Origin: Calliopum simillimum
Taxonomy: Eukaryota; Arthropoda; Insecta; Diptera; Lauxaniidae
DNA length: 64,000 nt
Reading direction: 5' to 3'
Assembly (NCBI GenBank): GCA_951812925.1
Contig: OX638370.1
Span: 4,860,001-4,924,000, forward strand
Below the pieces are notes generated by a model that saw nothing but the letters and a program-made list of their open reading frames with translations, ran no database searches and was not told where the DNA came from. Position 1 is the stretch's first letter, and every line of letters begins with the position of its first letter. This document shows, piece by piece, positions 36,660-48,959 of the stretch. A program made the position numbers and the translations under genes.

Positions 36660-37080
36660 ATCATTTGGCTTGAAATATAAAACATATGTTGCTGTCAATG
36701 GCAGTAGCAGCAGCAACATTTTTTTTTTTTATTTTCTTTTTTATAACTTTTTTTTTATTGTCGCTCAAGTTTGAGTTATTTCTCGCTGTTGCTTTAATAA
36801 AAAGCATTACAGGTGAAAAATCAACAATCCATAACCGGCAGCAGCAGCAGTTGCTACTTTAAATTCCACCACACTCTGCTGCTGTTGTGGTTTTTTACTT
36901 TTAACCGTCAAAAGCCGCCAACGCCGGTTAGCAGCGCAGCAGCAGCTGTGTAATACACCACCAACTAGTAAAGTCAAAGTAAAGCTAAAAAAATAGAGCT
37001 TGAAGCGCACGTCAACACGCTCGCTCGGCATTGCTTGGCTCAAAGCGCTGGAGTGCCGCTTGCCGCGCTGCTGCCATAAT
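36660..37080. other. GC-richer CAG/CTG-rich intronic patch
   Basis: Contains several CAGCAGCAG and CTGCTGTTG runs and AGCAGCAGCTGTG, with higher GC than its surroundings. The minus-strand open frame here is short, low in complexity and without family resemblance. Regulatory DNA is possible but unproven. Confidence 0.35.
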
Positions 37081-38306
37081 AAATACACCTGGCAGATTTT
37101 ATCTGCTGTTTTGTTGTGTCTAAATGACTTTTGAGCATTTCTAGTTGACTAACATATGTTAGTCGTTGTTGAGACATCGTCAATTTTGGTAGGAATTGTA
37201 TCTAGAACGCTTAGACGCGACGTGTTTGTTCGAATTGACCAAGATTCGCTTGAACGTGTGCGGCTTTAAAGCGTTGATTTTTTGTGTTTTTTTTTCTGTG
37301 TTGTCATTTTTTTCTAATTTTTGTTGCTGTTGTTGTTAATATTTGATTTCATACGCAATTTCTATTATATATCCCGCACAGTCATGAAGGAAATTGTATA
37401 AAATCATTATTATTTCTTCTGTGTTTAATCGCGAATTTCTGTGCGTCTTTGATAAAAAAAAAAAAAAAATTCTTTTACGTTTGTTAATGACTTGCCAAGA
37501 CCATAAGAAGTTGAAGAATGGATTTAATTTTTAATTGTTTATAATACAAAAAATATAAAAAAATTCCCAAAAAAAAAAAGAGTCAAGCATAATCGTCAAT
37601 GCCATTAAGTGTACGCTAGTGTGTTCTTAACCCGTTCTATACCGCAGGGCTTTTTTGCATGCGACAAATAATTTGGAAATTAAAATTTAAAATTTTTTTT
37701 TTCGGTTTCTAACAAATTTCTCATTAAGAAGAAAAGTTTTAAAGAATTCCATGAAATCATTAACAATGTATGTATGTATGTATATACATGTGATGTCTTT
37801 CAAAGTGTACACCTTCCGGGCAGCTCATCTTAAAAGTGACAAAAATACGCGTAATGGTCAAAGGCGCCGAAATGACTGTATAATTCATAGCTGGAATGTG
37901 AGAAAAGACTACATTCAATAATTGCTTTTCAAAAGCTTTGATTTTTGATAAGTATTCCGATAATGACTGTAGTCTCTTTTGGAAAATTTGAGTAAATTTT
38001 TTGTTATATTGTACAGTTTATATATAAAAATTACGATATTTGGTTGATCTTGTTTCTTTTGAAATATCCGAATAATTGGACTTAAACATTTATCAGCTGA
38101 AGTCAATGAATTTAAAGGAAAACTAATAAGAAATATTAATATCTTCTAAATGTTTGTTTGAAGAAATGTAGTTCTGATTGATTGAAAGAATGCTGATTCT
38201 TTCGAAATGGACCTAAGCGCTTTTGATATTAAGTAATTCACTGAATTAAAATTCCTGAACAGTAGTGTTTTGTGTAAAAAATAAAATTACCGTCGTTTTA
38301 CTCAAT

Positions 38307-38949
38307 ATAGTGTAAACCCGGGATATATTGCACCTTATTTTTGTTGAATTGCTATAAAACCGATATTAAAAAAAGATTTTTAAAGGAATTTAAAGCGAAT
38401 TTATCCCTTATTTAATTTAAAATAAATAGTGGTACATCAACTTGAACAATAATGATCGAAAATGGGTTATTAAGTGCTAAATCACCCGAGACTATAGGTG
38501 ATATGGCACCATGGGTATTTGGCACCATGGCTGATTTGGCACAATGGGTGATAAACATTTGTACTCGCGCTCATATTCAACCCAAAACGAAGTCACATTC
38601 AACTCTGTTTATTTTAATATATGCACCATATGAATAAACCTATCAAAAACTCACCGTCCCGTTGGCTCTCAAAATATATGCACAAAAAAGTCAGCCGTTT
38701 ACTCCGAATTTTTTTTTTTAAACCCTATAACATTACATTGGTAATGAAACCAACTGCAGCTAAACGAACAATTGACCAAGAACTCTTTCGCGTAACAGAA
38801 CTTAATTTTGTACATATTCTTATGCTACGAAAGAAGTGCCATATGACCTAGGGTGCCATATGACCTAGGGTGCCATATGACCTAGGGGTACCATATGACC
38901 TAGGGGTACCGTATGACCTGGGGGTGCCACTTCTCCCGTGTTTACTCTA
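38307..38949. mobile_element. TIR element with GGTGCCATATGACCTAG repeats
   Basis: The left end AGTGTAAACCCGGGATATAT and the right end in reverse complement (AGAGTAAACACGGGAGAAGT) form imperfect terminal inverted repeats of about 25 bp. At 38836-38935 the module GTGCCATATGACCTAGG is repeated five to six times. Shared text with 25148-25875 includes AAATCACCCGAGA and CAGCTAAACGAAC. It is non-coding. Confidence 0.7.
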
Positions 38950-40358
38950 GTCTGAAATATGTTGATTTAAATTATTTCGAGATTTCTACGTTCTTAGTAT
39001 TGCTCTCTTACGAAATTTTGTTATTTGAATTAAAGATGTTGAGGTTGAAATAACAAACCAACATACGTTAATCAAATGTCACTCATTAGTCATGATAAAT
39101 GAATTTCCTCGTAGGTGAAAACAAAGGTCCAATTGATAAATCATGACAAATCTATCTCCTAACGTTTTGGCTTTTTTTCTACTAAATTGCAACTATGATA
39201 TAGATTGATATTTCAATATCCTGGTGGCTTATTAAAATTTTGTAAAGCAATTTAAAAGTTAAGTTTTTTATCTCTTAAAATTTTGCGCATATCGAAAGTT
39301 TATTATAGTCTCTAACTTTAGAGTGTAAATTATAGAGTCGATAATCTCTTCAAGTATTCGCCAAAAATTTAGAAAGTAAAAAGTAAATTTCAAGTACATT
39401 AAATTAAATTCTTCTTTATAAAGAAAATTTTTAAAATTGTCCAGTCATAGCTACACATAAAAAGTACAACATTAAAAAATTACCCACTCTACTATTTGCG
39501 AAAGTTTTTTTTTTTTGCAAAGTAGATGTACATTTTTTCATTGAATGCCCATAGCTAATGCTTCCCGCACAAACTAAAAAAAAAAAAAAAACACCCACCC
39601 CCCAACGTTTCAGAGTCGGAAGTGGCTGTTGTTGTTGCGACTGCTGCTCTATATTATACAAGTCACTCGGCACTCTTGGTGGTAAATGTGTTTTGATGAT
39701 GTCAGAGTTTTGTTACACGCTGCGTTGCGCTTGCGCTCACTCGTCAGTCAACCAAGCCAAGTAGTAGCGCCCAACCAGTAACCAACGTCATTGACAGCCA
39801 GCAACAGCACCAGCAGACATTGTTGGCGTCGCAATTGAGTGCTTCGAATTGGCTCTGACTAAAAATGAACTGACTATCTTTTGTCTGGGTTGGTTTTTTG
39901 TCATATTTTTCTCTTTCGCTTGCAATTTCATTCAATTATTGCAATTAAACATTTTGTTTTTTTAAGTGTTTATTTATTTTTTTAAAGTTTTTTGCATTAA
40001 CATTCCACAACTCAACTCTGGCAACTGTCATATGTTATATATCTACTATATGTAGTAGTGGCGAGCAGCGGCGGCTTATGGCATATGTTCATTGTCATTT
40101 GAAGGGTCGTCGCCGCCGCTTTTAGTAGGGACATACAACGTAAGACAGATTTATTATTGCAGCATGTATCTGACAGCTGTCGAATTGAAGTGAATGCGCG
40201 CGCTATCATTTGAATTACACTTTTGTACTTAGGAATTTATATACAGAGAAAGAAATATTTTTTTAAAATTTTATTAAATTATTGCCTCCACGACATCTTG
40301 AAATCTCATTTTCAAATTCAGTGACTTCTTTTCTTATCATTCTTTAAGATCAGGTTTC

Positions 40359-42460
40359 TATATGGGTGATTCTTAGATAACTGTGCTTTTTCGAGTTGTA
40401 AAATTGGCAGATATTTTTTTTGGATTTTTGCAAGTTTCTTCATGCTATCTTATGTAAACACACTCTTAGAACTCACCTTTTAAGTAGATCAACAACAAGT
40501 GTGAATTTACGGCTTTGAGGTCGAAATTAAGAAATTTTGCTGCCACATTTGTGACCAAATTGCCACGTTTGTGACATTTTAGCCACAGTATGGAAAAATG
40601 ATGGTTTTGAAGCGTTTTGATGAGAGATATATTGCATATAATGACAAATTTACACTTCAAGACTAATTTTGCAACAGTGTCATGTCTCCGGTGGTCCATT
40701 TTTTTTATACCCTACGGCCCTAAAGATCAACTATGGTTCCCTGTCCTCTGTTTTAATAGCCGTTTATGATGGATTAGGATGTCCTAATTACGAATCTGAT
40801 CTTGATTTTTTTCTATTACATCAGTATCCTTAGTCATCCTTGCTCAAAAGTGAAAAAATCACAGTTTTGACATCTACTTAACAAAAACAGCAACAAGTAA
40901 AATTAATTTTTGTCAATGGATTCAGGCAGCCGAATTTATTATCAAGACAAAATTTACCGTTTTTCAATTGGATTCCGAGTTTCCGAGTTATAAGCGTTTA
41001 AAAAAAGGATACCTCTCAATAACACACAAAGGACCGAAAAATTAACAAAAATGGTAAGTTTTATTATTTTTACCAGAAATATATTTTATCATGAAAATTT
41101 TAAGCCCTTGCAGACTAAAATCGGATGAAAAAATAAGGCTCTATTGTAGATTTAGTGAATGAACAGATGAAATTTTGATTCTGTGAATTTGCAAAGTAGT
41201 AGTTTAGTAGGCTTAGTCACTAAATCTAGAATGGAGCTGTCATTTTTCATGCGATTATGGTCTGCAAAGTCACGAAATTTTTGTAATTAAATACGTTATT
41301 GATAAAAATAATAAAACTTGATTTTTTGTAACTTTTCGGTCTCGAAAAATCCTTTGTATGTTATCGAAAGATGTCCTTAATTTAAACGCTTATGACTCGG
41401 AAGCTAAGAATCCAATTGAAAAACGGTAAATTATGTCTTGTTGACAATAAATTTGGCTGTCTGAATCCATTGACAAAAATTTATTTTACTTGTTGTTGTT
41501 TTTGTTCTATAGCTTTAAGTAGATGTCAAAACAGTGATTTTTTCACTTTTGAGCAAGGATAACTCAGGATTCTGATGGTGTAGAAAAATTTTTGTATTAA
41601 AAACATAATTAATAGCCTTCAACTAAACATCTGTATACTCAAACTTTATATGAAATATGTTTTTTTGCAGACTGATAAAAAGTGTCACGTTTGTGACATT
41701 TTTGATGCGCCACGTTTGTGACATTTTTGCAGTTTATCGCTCATTGCAAAGCACGCTTTTGAGTTCAAGATTTTTCCGAAAGAATTTGGGGTCATGTCTG
41801 CAAATCCTACAAAAAATTTGTTTCATGCATAAAATAAAATGTCCTACCTGGGAGTGCCGAGTGCCACGTTTGTGACCTTAATTTTTAGAAAAAACGGTTT
41901 TTGTTTATAAAATGCCCTATAAAACGCAAACAGATTTCTTTTTAGGCGCGTTCGGACATGATGACGTTTGGGTGATGGATAGTGATCAGAATTAATGCAT
42001 GTGTATTACAATCTATTGACTGAAACAGTAGTACCATGCAGTAGTAGCATAATGCTTTTAAGAAATTTTTTTTTTCCAAAACTAGGGGACAGTTTTCAAT
42101 TCGAAATTGTGCCCTCTAAAAATTGTTTAAAACTGCATATGAGCTCAGAATATTGTAGCCTTAAGTATTTACTTAATATGTGTAGTAACTTGTTTTCTGT
42201 TCTATTTCCGTTTTTTGGTCGTTTTTCATCGTTTTGTGTATAAAAAGTAGGGGTAGGACATGCCACGTTTGTGACATTTGGGGTATATTTGCAAACTTTG
42301 ACAGTAGACCAATTATTATTTGGTGGTAAAATTGATCCGCTCTATTAGAAAAACATAGTTTCTAACTTATAGCGTAATTTTTTGTGAAAAAAAAGCCTAC
42401 TGTATAGGTGAAATCTCCAGAGGACACAAAAAGTACAGTTATCTGAGAATCACCCATATA
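40359..42460. mobile_element. 2.1-kb fold-back TIR element
   Basis: The ends are TATATGGGTGATTCTTAGAT and, inverted at 42460, TATATGGGTGATTCTCAGAT. Long inner arms also pair: text near 40860-41120 (GTCAATGGATTCAG, CCGTTTTTCAATTGGATTC) recurs inverted at 41240-41545. The centre is near 41190. The module CCACGTTTGTGACATTTT or a variant appears about seven times in the outer arms. The flanking dinucleotide TA would suit a TA-targeting transposon. No transposase is encoded. Confidence 0.75.
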
Positions 42461-42914
42461 ATGATTTCATTTTAAATCATTCTTTAACCCAAATCTTCTT
42501 TTCAGAGAATTCATAAAAAATTCAATGAACTCATTCGGATTCATCCTTGAAATCTAATTTTCGAATTTAAATTTTATTTTAGTGATTTTATTTAATTTAA
42601 TCCCTTAGCTCTAATTTTCTGTTCAAAGGAATCCTTTTGAAATTCAGTAAATGCGTTTCTAATCATTCTTTAATTTCAAGTTTCAATACTGTGATTGCCC
42701 TTAATATTATTCTTTGACTTTGATTTCTTTTCATTAGAAATACAATGAATTCATTCCAAGTCATTCTTAAATCTTTTTTTTTTTTCAATTCAGTGAATTT
42801 TTCGCAAATCATTATTGAAATTCAATTTTCAATTTAGTAATTTCTGTTTAGAAGAATTCATTAGAAATTCAATAAATTCATTAGAAATCTCCCGATTCTC
42901 TTATACTCTAATTA

Positions 42915-43500
42915 TGACTAATAGAGATTGCCTTGCAGCCGAAGTTCGTCCATTTCGATTTGACTGTTACCCAACTGTTAACTCAAGCAAACAAAATCTT
43001 ATCAGTTACTATGTCTGTGCATTTTCTCCTTAGGGGCGTGGCAATGCCAATTGCAAAACATAAAGTTCATGTTAACGTTTCCTAATGTTAACCTTATCTC
43101 CACAACAAATTTCATAAAAATCGATGCGCAGCGGCTTGGACGTTAGTTTTTTTTTCATTTAGGGGTGTGTCACCGTCCATTTAAAAACATTAAGGTCATA
43201 TTATCGTTCCCTATTGACATTTTATCGTTCTTTAATGTTAATCCTATCTCCAAAACAAATTTCATAAAAATCGATGCAATGGTCTAGCCGTGAAAGCGTT
43301 TTTTCCATTAAGGGGCACCGCCCACTTAAAAACCTAATGGTTATTTTATCATTCCTTATTGACATGTTATCGTTCTTTAGTGTTAACCCTATCTCCATAC
43401 CAAATTTCTTAAAAATCTATGCAGTGGTCTAGCCGTGAGAGCGTTTTTTCGATGTAGGGGCGTGTCACCGCCCACTTAAAACATAATGGTAATTTTATCG
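42915..43500. repeat. Tandem repeat, GGGGCGTG(G)CACCGCCCAC units
   Basis: Four units of about 130-150 bp carry TTAACC(C/T)TATCTCCA, CAAATTTCATAAAAATCGAT, GGTCTAGCCGTGA and AGGGGCGTG. The left flank (TTCGATTTGACTGTTAC, ATGTCTGTGCATTTTCTC) and one unit match 61140-61420, so this is a dispersed repeat amplified in place. Confidence 0.75.
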
Positions 43501-44539
43501 ATCCTTAATATCGATAGATTTTCGAATTTTGAACAAATATTTTTCATATTTTCTTGCGTTAATTTTTTTACAGTGTGCAAAATTACTTAACCAGCCACGC
43601 ACATCAACAATGTATTGCTCTAAAAGGGCAACGACAACATTTTGCCATTGCTGTCGTTTTCTCGTGACGTCGGCGTTTCTCAATGTTAACCCGTTCAGCA
43701 AGTATGAACCTGTAGAGATGCACGCCCACCCAAAAACGTAACCACTCAATGAAATCTACTTGTATTCATTTCTATCTGTTTTTTTCTCCCCATTAAAATA
43801 TCTTTTATTGCATACATTAGATATTACTGGGTATTTAAAAGTTGCAATTAGCGAATGTTTTTTAGTTTATTGTGTAGGTGTTGCTGGAATTTCACCAAAT
43901 TTGGCTGAGACAAAACAAAAAAAAATAAAACTAGAATTATTCTAAAAAAATAAAATCAAATCAAATTTCAAACTTAATTTATTTATTTATTAATTTAACA
44001 TTTCAACATTTTTCAATGATGAAGTAATCTGTTTATGTTTTGGCTATGACCATTCTATTTTTTTCAAATAAACAACTTGTCTCCTTTTTATGGCATTCAA
44101 ATAATATTTCACACTTTCATTTCAAGCACAAAAAATATAAAAAAGTGCGATTTATTAACACTTTTTACTACTATTTATTTTTTTTACGAAGTGATGTTTT
44201 AACTTGCTTGCTACCTTGCTGATAACGCACAAAATTGATAGCAGATAAGTTACTGCTATCGTGCGATTACCTATCGTTGATATTATGCTTCGATGCTATT
44301 TTTATAAAATATGTAGTAAAAATGTTGATGACCTAACATTAAAGTTTTTTTGCTCAGTTATTGCATTTTTTCACACACAGCGATGATAACGAAAAAATGC
44401 AGCTTAATATGAAATCACCATTTAAGTAGACAAGCTTAAGTTTTTAAATTTATTATTTAACTGTCACTAAAATATTTGCATTGCGTAAGAAAGTAATTTT
44501 AGCGCTGTGATCATATCACAAATTATTTTAAATTAATTT

Positions 44540-46000
44540 TCATTATAAAATTTCGATGCATGTTTTATAAAGTTTTCTCGCCAACATTTGTAAAGTTTCA
44601 AAAGTACTATAAGTTATTTTGAAAATAAAAAGTGCATTTAGCTATGTGTATTCTCCTGCAACTTCCAGGGATGCATGGGCTCAAGTGAAACGTCTCTAGC
44701 AAATGCGATCATTTGCAATGGCTTTTGTCTGCATTATTTTCTCGATTCTTGGATCTCCCTTTCCAACGTTTGTTTTGCAATTTTTATTTATAAAATTAAC
44801 AGTACAGCTTTTCCTCTAAATTATTGAATACATTGCAGTTATCAAATGTTGATAAACGTTTTTTTTTTTTTGAATTTAGTTTATTGACTGTTTTTTTGTT
44901 TGTATAGTACTAATGAAAGTACCAACGCGCTTTTTCGTATTTGAAGTATGATAAATTTATACTGATATTTATTTATGTTTTTTTTTTGTTATCAACTGTA
45001 TTATGAATTAAAGTTTCCAATGGGTTAAGTAAAACTCTATAAATGTTTTATGAAAAAAGTATATTTTTGCCTTGTTTTTTTTACGCATTATTCTCAAGTT
45101 TGCCTTTGGTGACCCCTTGTGAAATATTTTCCTAGAATATTTTTATAAAATAATTTAACCCATTATAACCCATTTTTTAAAGATGGGTAAAAAATGTAAA
45201 TAACAACAGTATAATGGGTTATCTGACTCATTGCGTGCGCTTTTGAGATAGTACTAAAATAAAAACCGAATCAATCCCAGATTTTGCATAAAAAGGCTAT
45301 GAACGACCTCTAAAGGTCGTTTAAAAAATTTTAATAAAATTGTCTGCTCTCGTTTTTTATACATAGCATCTTTCAGATTTAAAATAAATTTTCGAAATAA
45401 AATTTCGATGCATGTTTTGTACATTTATAAAGTATTTTTTACATGCAATGAACCGCCAACATTTGTAAAGTTTCAAAAGTGCCATTATTAATCATGAATA
45501 CATATGCATATAAATATATTGTATATGTATTTTATAAATTAAAATTTTCAATGGGTTAAGTAAAACTCTATGAATGTTTTATGGAAAAAGTGTATTTTTT
45601 TATTATTATTAAATTTTTTACGCATTATTCTCAAGTTTAAAGCATTTTTTGTCTTTGGTGACCTTTAGTGAAGTTTTTCCTAGAATATTTTCATGAAATA
45701 ATTTAACCCATTATAACCCATTTTTTAAAGAATGGTTAAAAATACCCATAAAAACAGTATAATGGGTTATTGGACCCATTGAGAGCACTTTTGAGGCCGT
45801 ACTAAAATAAAAACTGAATCAATCCGAGATTTTGCATAAAAAGGCTATGAGCATCTTTCAGTTTTAAAACAAATTTTCGAAATAAAATTTCGATGCATAT
45901 TTTGTACATTATAAAGTATTTTTTACAAGCAATGAATCGCTAACATTTGTAAAGTTTTAAAAGTGCCATAATTAATCATGAAGGTACATATGCATATAAA
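44540..46000. repeat. Tandem duplication of about 500 bp
   Basis: Landmarks AAATTTCGATGCAT (44548, 45405, 45888), GTTAAGTAAAACTCTAT (45025, 45556), TTTAACCCATTATAACCCAT (about 45156, 45706) and GGCTATGA recur in order. Each full unit contains a diverged arm of the 9646-10033 fold-back element (GGTGACCCCTTGTGAAAT, CCTAGAATATTT, ATAATGGGTTAT). Confidence 0.7.
44645..44775 (-). pseudogene. Second LINE 3' fragment
   Basis: The plus strand reads GTATTCTCCTGCAACTTCCA and TCTCGATTCTTGGATCTCC, matching the 3' end of the LINE at 13985-14927 (GTATTCTCCTTTAACTCCTA, CCCGATTCTTGGATTTCC). It is about 130 bp and has no open frame. Confidence 0.65.
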
Positions 46001-47339
46001 GAAATGTAGTCGAAAAATTTTATTTTATTATTTCGATTTATTTTGGGTCGTTTTATCCAACTTTTCTTTAAATTTTTTCAATATTCTCGCATTCTTTAAG
46101 CCGCCATATCTCGAAAACGAAGTGAGATATCAAAAAAATTTTACAAAAGTTTTTCGACTTATTTTGGATCGTTTTACGTGAAAACATCGTCAAATCGCGG
46201 TGCCACGGAAATCATGGTCATGTGGGATTAAATAAAACTTTACAAATGTCTTATGAACAACAAGTACATAAAATGTTAATGAAATAAAAATAACTTTGAG
46301 TAAGAAACTTCATAAAACTATTTAACTTGAGTAATATATAATGAAATTCTTATATATATCGTTTGTTGAACTTGTGTAGATTTTATAAACTTGTCTTTGA
46401 TTAAACATTTGTAGGGTTTTACTTAACCTTTGTTGTGGATTTGGATCCTATTGAGTATTTTTTCATGCTTCGCTTAAAGAATACAATGTTTTTACTAAAA
46501 GTAAAAAAATATTTCCGAGTACCTATGCTAAGTAAATTTACTTGAAATTATTATAATCTAATTATTTTAAATTGTCTTTTAAAGCTTTTTATGCATTAAA
46601 AATATTTACTTTTTTTAAAAGTCGTGTGCATAGCATTAAAATAAATACAAATGACTAATCGCACATGTGTAAAAGAAGCGTTAATTTAGCATGAAATAAT
46701 TTAAATAATGAGAATTAAACAAGCTTTTAAATACATATGTACAAACAATGTTAAGCGCAAAAGAATTGCAAACAATTATTTTTGCTAACTTTTTTCGTTG
46801 GTTTTTTTTTTTTGTTTTTTGCTATGATTTACGTGTGCGCGCTAATAGGTTAATTAAAAAAGCAAACGCCAACACCGACGACAACGTCCAAACGCTGAAG
46901 AATCAAAGTCAAGGCGGCACTGGCATCGTCATCGTTGTAGTCTTCCTCCTGCTTAGTATTCGCATTTCGAATGAACTTTATATTTATTTTAATGCCAACA
47001 TAAATTTTCTGTACAAAATCAAGTGAAATAGTAAAACAGTGGAACATGCACATACTCATGTAGGAATTAGTAAGTTGATGACTTAGTCATGGGAACTGTT
47101 TCCATTACAGTGCTTCCTAAATTTGTGTTGACAGATCAAAACTTTTTCCGGTTTGACAAATATGAATTTTTAATGTAATCATTTTGATGACCATAAAAAT
47201 AGGGTTTTCAATGGAAAACTCAGGTTTTACTAGGAAAAAAACATACCCTGCTTAAAGCAGTATAAATGTACATGTTTGTTCTGAGTTATGTATGTCTTGA
47301 CCGTAACAACTCCAGGTGAACTAAACGAAAATAACCTTG

Positions 47340-47410
47340 TACTTATAGGGTATTGAACCCAAGACTCTTGCGCAATAAGTTGATGATCTAACCAGCTAAA
47401 CTAATGAGAC
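47340..47410 (-). other. tRNA-like relic
   Basis: On the minus strand it reads AGTTTAGCTGGTTAGATCAT (A-box and D-arm like), then an anticodon-arm-like stretch, then TTGGGTTCAATACCC (B-box and paired T-arm). The presumed acceptor ends do not pair, so this is a tRNA pseudogene or repeat head and not a working tRNA. Confidence 0.45.
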
Positions 47411-47639
47411 AGTTGGTAGTCAATTGCTTCATATTTTACTTAATTATTTGGCCTGATTTTTCTCGGTTTTTCATACCTGGATTGTAGCTGGAAAAGATAA
47501 ATAAAATAATTCAAATCTTAGATGTTGCTTACACTTGAAAATATGCTTAAAATATATACTTTCCTACTGGGTATCACGGAATCACAAAAATATCCGCACC
47601 TCTTTCAGCACATCCGGTTGAAAGAGTTAAAAATGGGTT

Positions 47640-48113
47640 GGCTGTGGTTTTAAGTTTGGGAGTTGCGTTTATTGAAATGTCTAAAAATACAACAACAACA
47701 ACAAAATAGAAAAAAACAACAACAACAAATTTGTCTAGAAATAAATCCATTTTCATTTACATTTTCCACTTGTCCGCCGCCGGTCGAACGTTCGGTCGGC
47801 CATTTCTTTTTTTTGCTCATCAGTAAAAAGTGCAATAACCGAAGCGACCGCAAACGAATTAAAAAGAACTGAAATAAAACGAAGAAAATAGAGGGAGAGA
47901 AAAATTTAATTTTAATTTTAAAACGAACTCAACTCGAAAATTGTTTAACGAACGAACGACTCAAAAAAAAAAAAAAACACGTATCTCTCTCTCATCGCGT
48001 GGTGAATATTAAACGATAAAAGTGCTGCGCATGCGCATAGCGCAGTAATTAAATAAAACCAAACTTTTCACTTGAAAAGTTTAAATAAAAATTAAACGCG
48101 CATTCGAATTCGT
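47640..48113 (+). promoter_or_regulatory. shot: Leader and possible promoter of the CH1-less isoform
   Basis: Includes CAACAACAACAAC runs, a GTCCGCCGCCGGTCGAACG patch and an initiator-like TCAGTA at 47820-47825. About 19 bases downstream CGAAGCGACCGC agrees with most of the fly MTE consensus, but one base out of register. An in-frame TAA at 48093-48095 precedes the ATG. Transcription start is a suggestion only. Confidence 0.35.
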
Positions 48114-48881
48114 ATGTACAAAATTGATGACGATTTTCGTCCAGGTGGAGGACGCGTCTTTTGGAAAGCAACACAAGAACAACAAAACACCTCGAAACAA
48201 CAAAAACAACAAGCAGCAATAGACCCTAACAGCAACACCATGCACTCGTCCACAGTGAAGAAGACTAAATTCATTAGTAGCACCACTGGCGGCGGTACTG
48301 GACGCGATTTAATCCCTACCTCCACTTCCTCTACAACTTCAATAAGTCGTCGTGGCCCCGCTATTACCACAAGCTTGGATGATAAAAATGTACGTTTTCA
48401 GCATCAGATTAAGCATGAAAAAACCATTGAAGCTGTCATCACGGATTATCCGGGTGTGGCACCCGCCTCAGCGGTACCACATGAGCGTAGCACCATTGAT
48501 CGTTCCATAGTGTTGCGTAAAGGTTTTCATCACAATGAAAATGGCAATGGAGCTGCATCAATTGTGCTACCGGTGGAGCATTCTTCGACGTCCTCGTCAT
48601 ATGAGCAAGTGACACGTAATAAGCGCACATCTACGGAAATACTTGGCTCCAGTTTGGAGAGTACAAAACTTTCGCAGCGTGCTGCAAACGGACATCGTCG
48701 CATTACTACGCATATTGTACGCAAGGTTACTACGTTGAGTCGTGCCGAGGAACAGCAGCAGGCGGCGGAATCGCTATTGCCGCCATCGAAAATGTTACGT
48801 AGCACTGAGATGGAATATCGGCAATCGGTACAGCAGCCGCCGCCGAGATTACAGGCAATCGAAGCAAGGCGACAGAGCAAG
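48114..48881 (+). CDS. shot: Alternative first coding exon, CH1-less isoform
   Basis: Encodes 256 residues starting MYKIDDDFRPGGGRVFWKAT and ending IEARRQSK, then a weak donor (AAG|GTAACA) in phase 0. That phase matches the acceptor at 51707, so this exon can splice straight to CH2 and skip CH1. In Drosophila, C-type shot isoforms with only CH2 and weak actin binding are known, and this exon fits that role. The protein is Ser/Thr/Gln-rich, probably disordered, with no recognised domain. The ATG has poor context; an in-frame ATG at 48240 (ACACC-ATG) is a plausible alternative start. Length and codon regularity, along with lack of stops, support coding. The open frame runs 15 codons past the donor. 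Confidence 0.82.
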
Positions 48882-48959
48882 GTAACAAGGGGTTGCGGAA
48901 ATTTCATGAGAAATGTTCATTTTTGATGCATTACTTTTGGAATATAATTTTTATGTCTC

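Noticed and set aside
36807..37088. 93-residue minus-strand frame with Cys/Ala runs
   Set aside because: Driven by CAG/CTG runs, with no family resemblance and no splice context.
43495..43749. 84-residue minus-strand frame and its plus-strand counterpart
   Set aside because: Isolated, no recognised domain, bordered by tandem repeat. Neither strand shows splice sites or a good start context.
48092..48370. Minus-strand open frame opposite the alternative first exon
   Set aside because: It mirrors the coding strand of 48114-48881, has no splice logic or family resemblance, and is explained by codon bias of the real exon.
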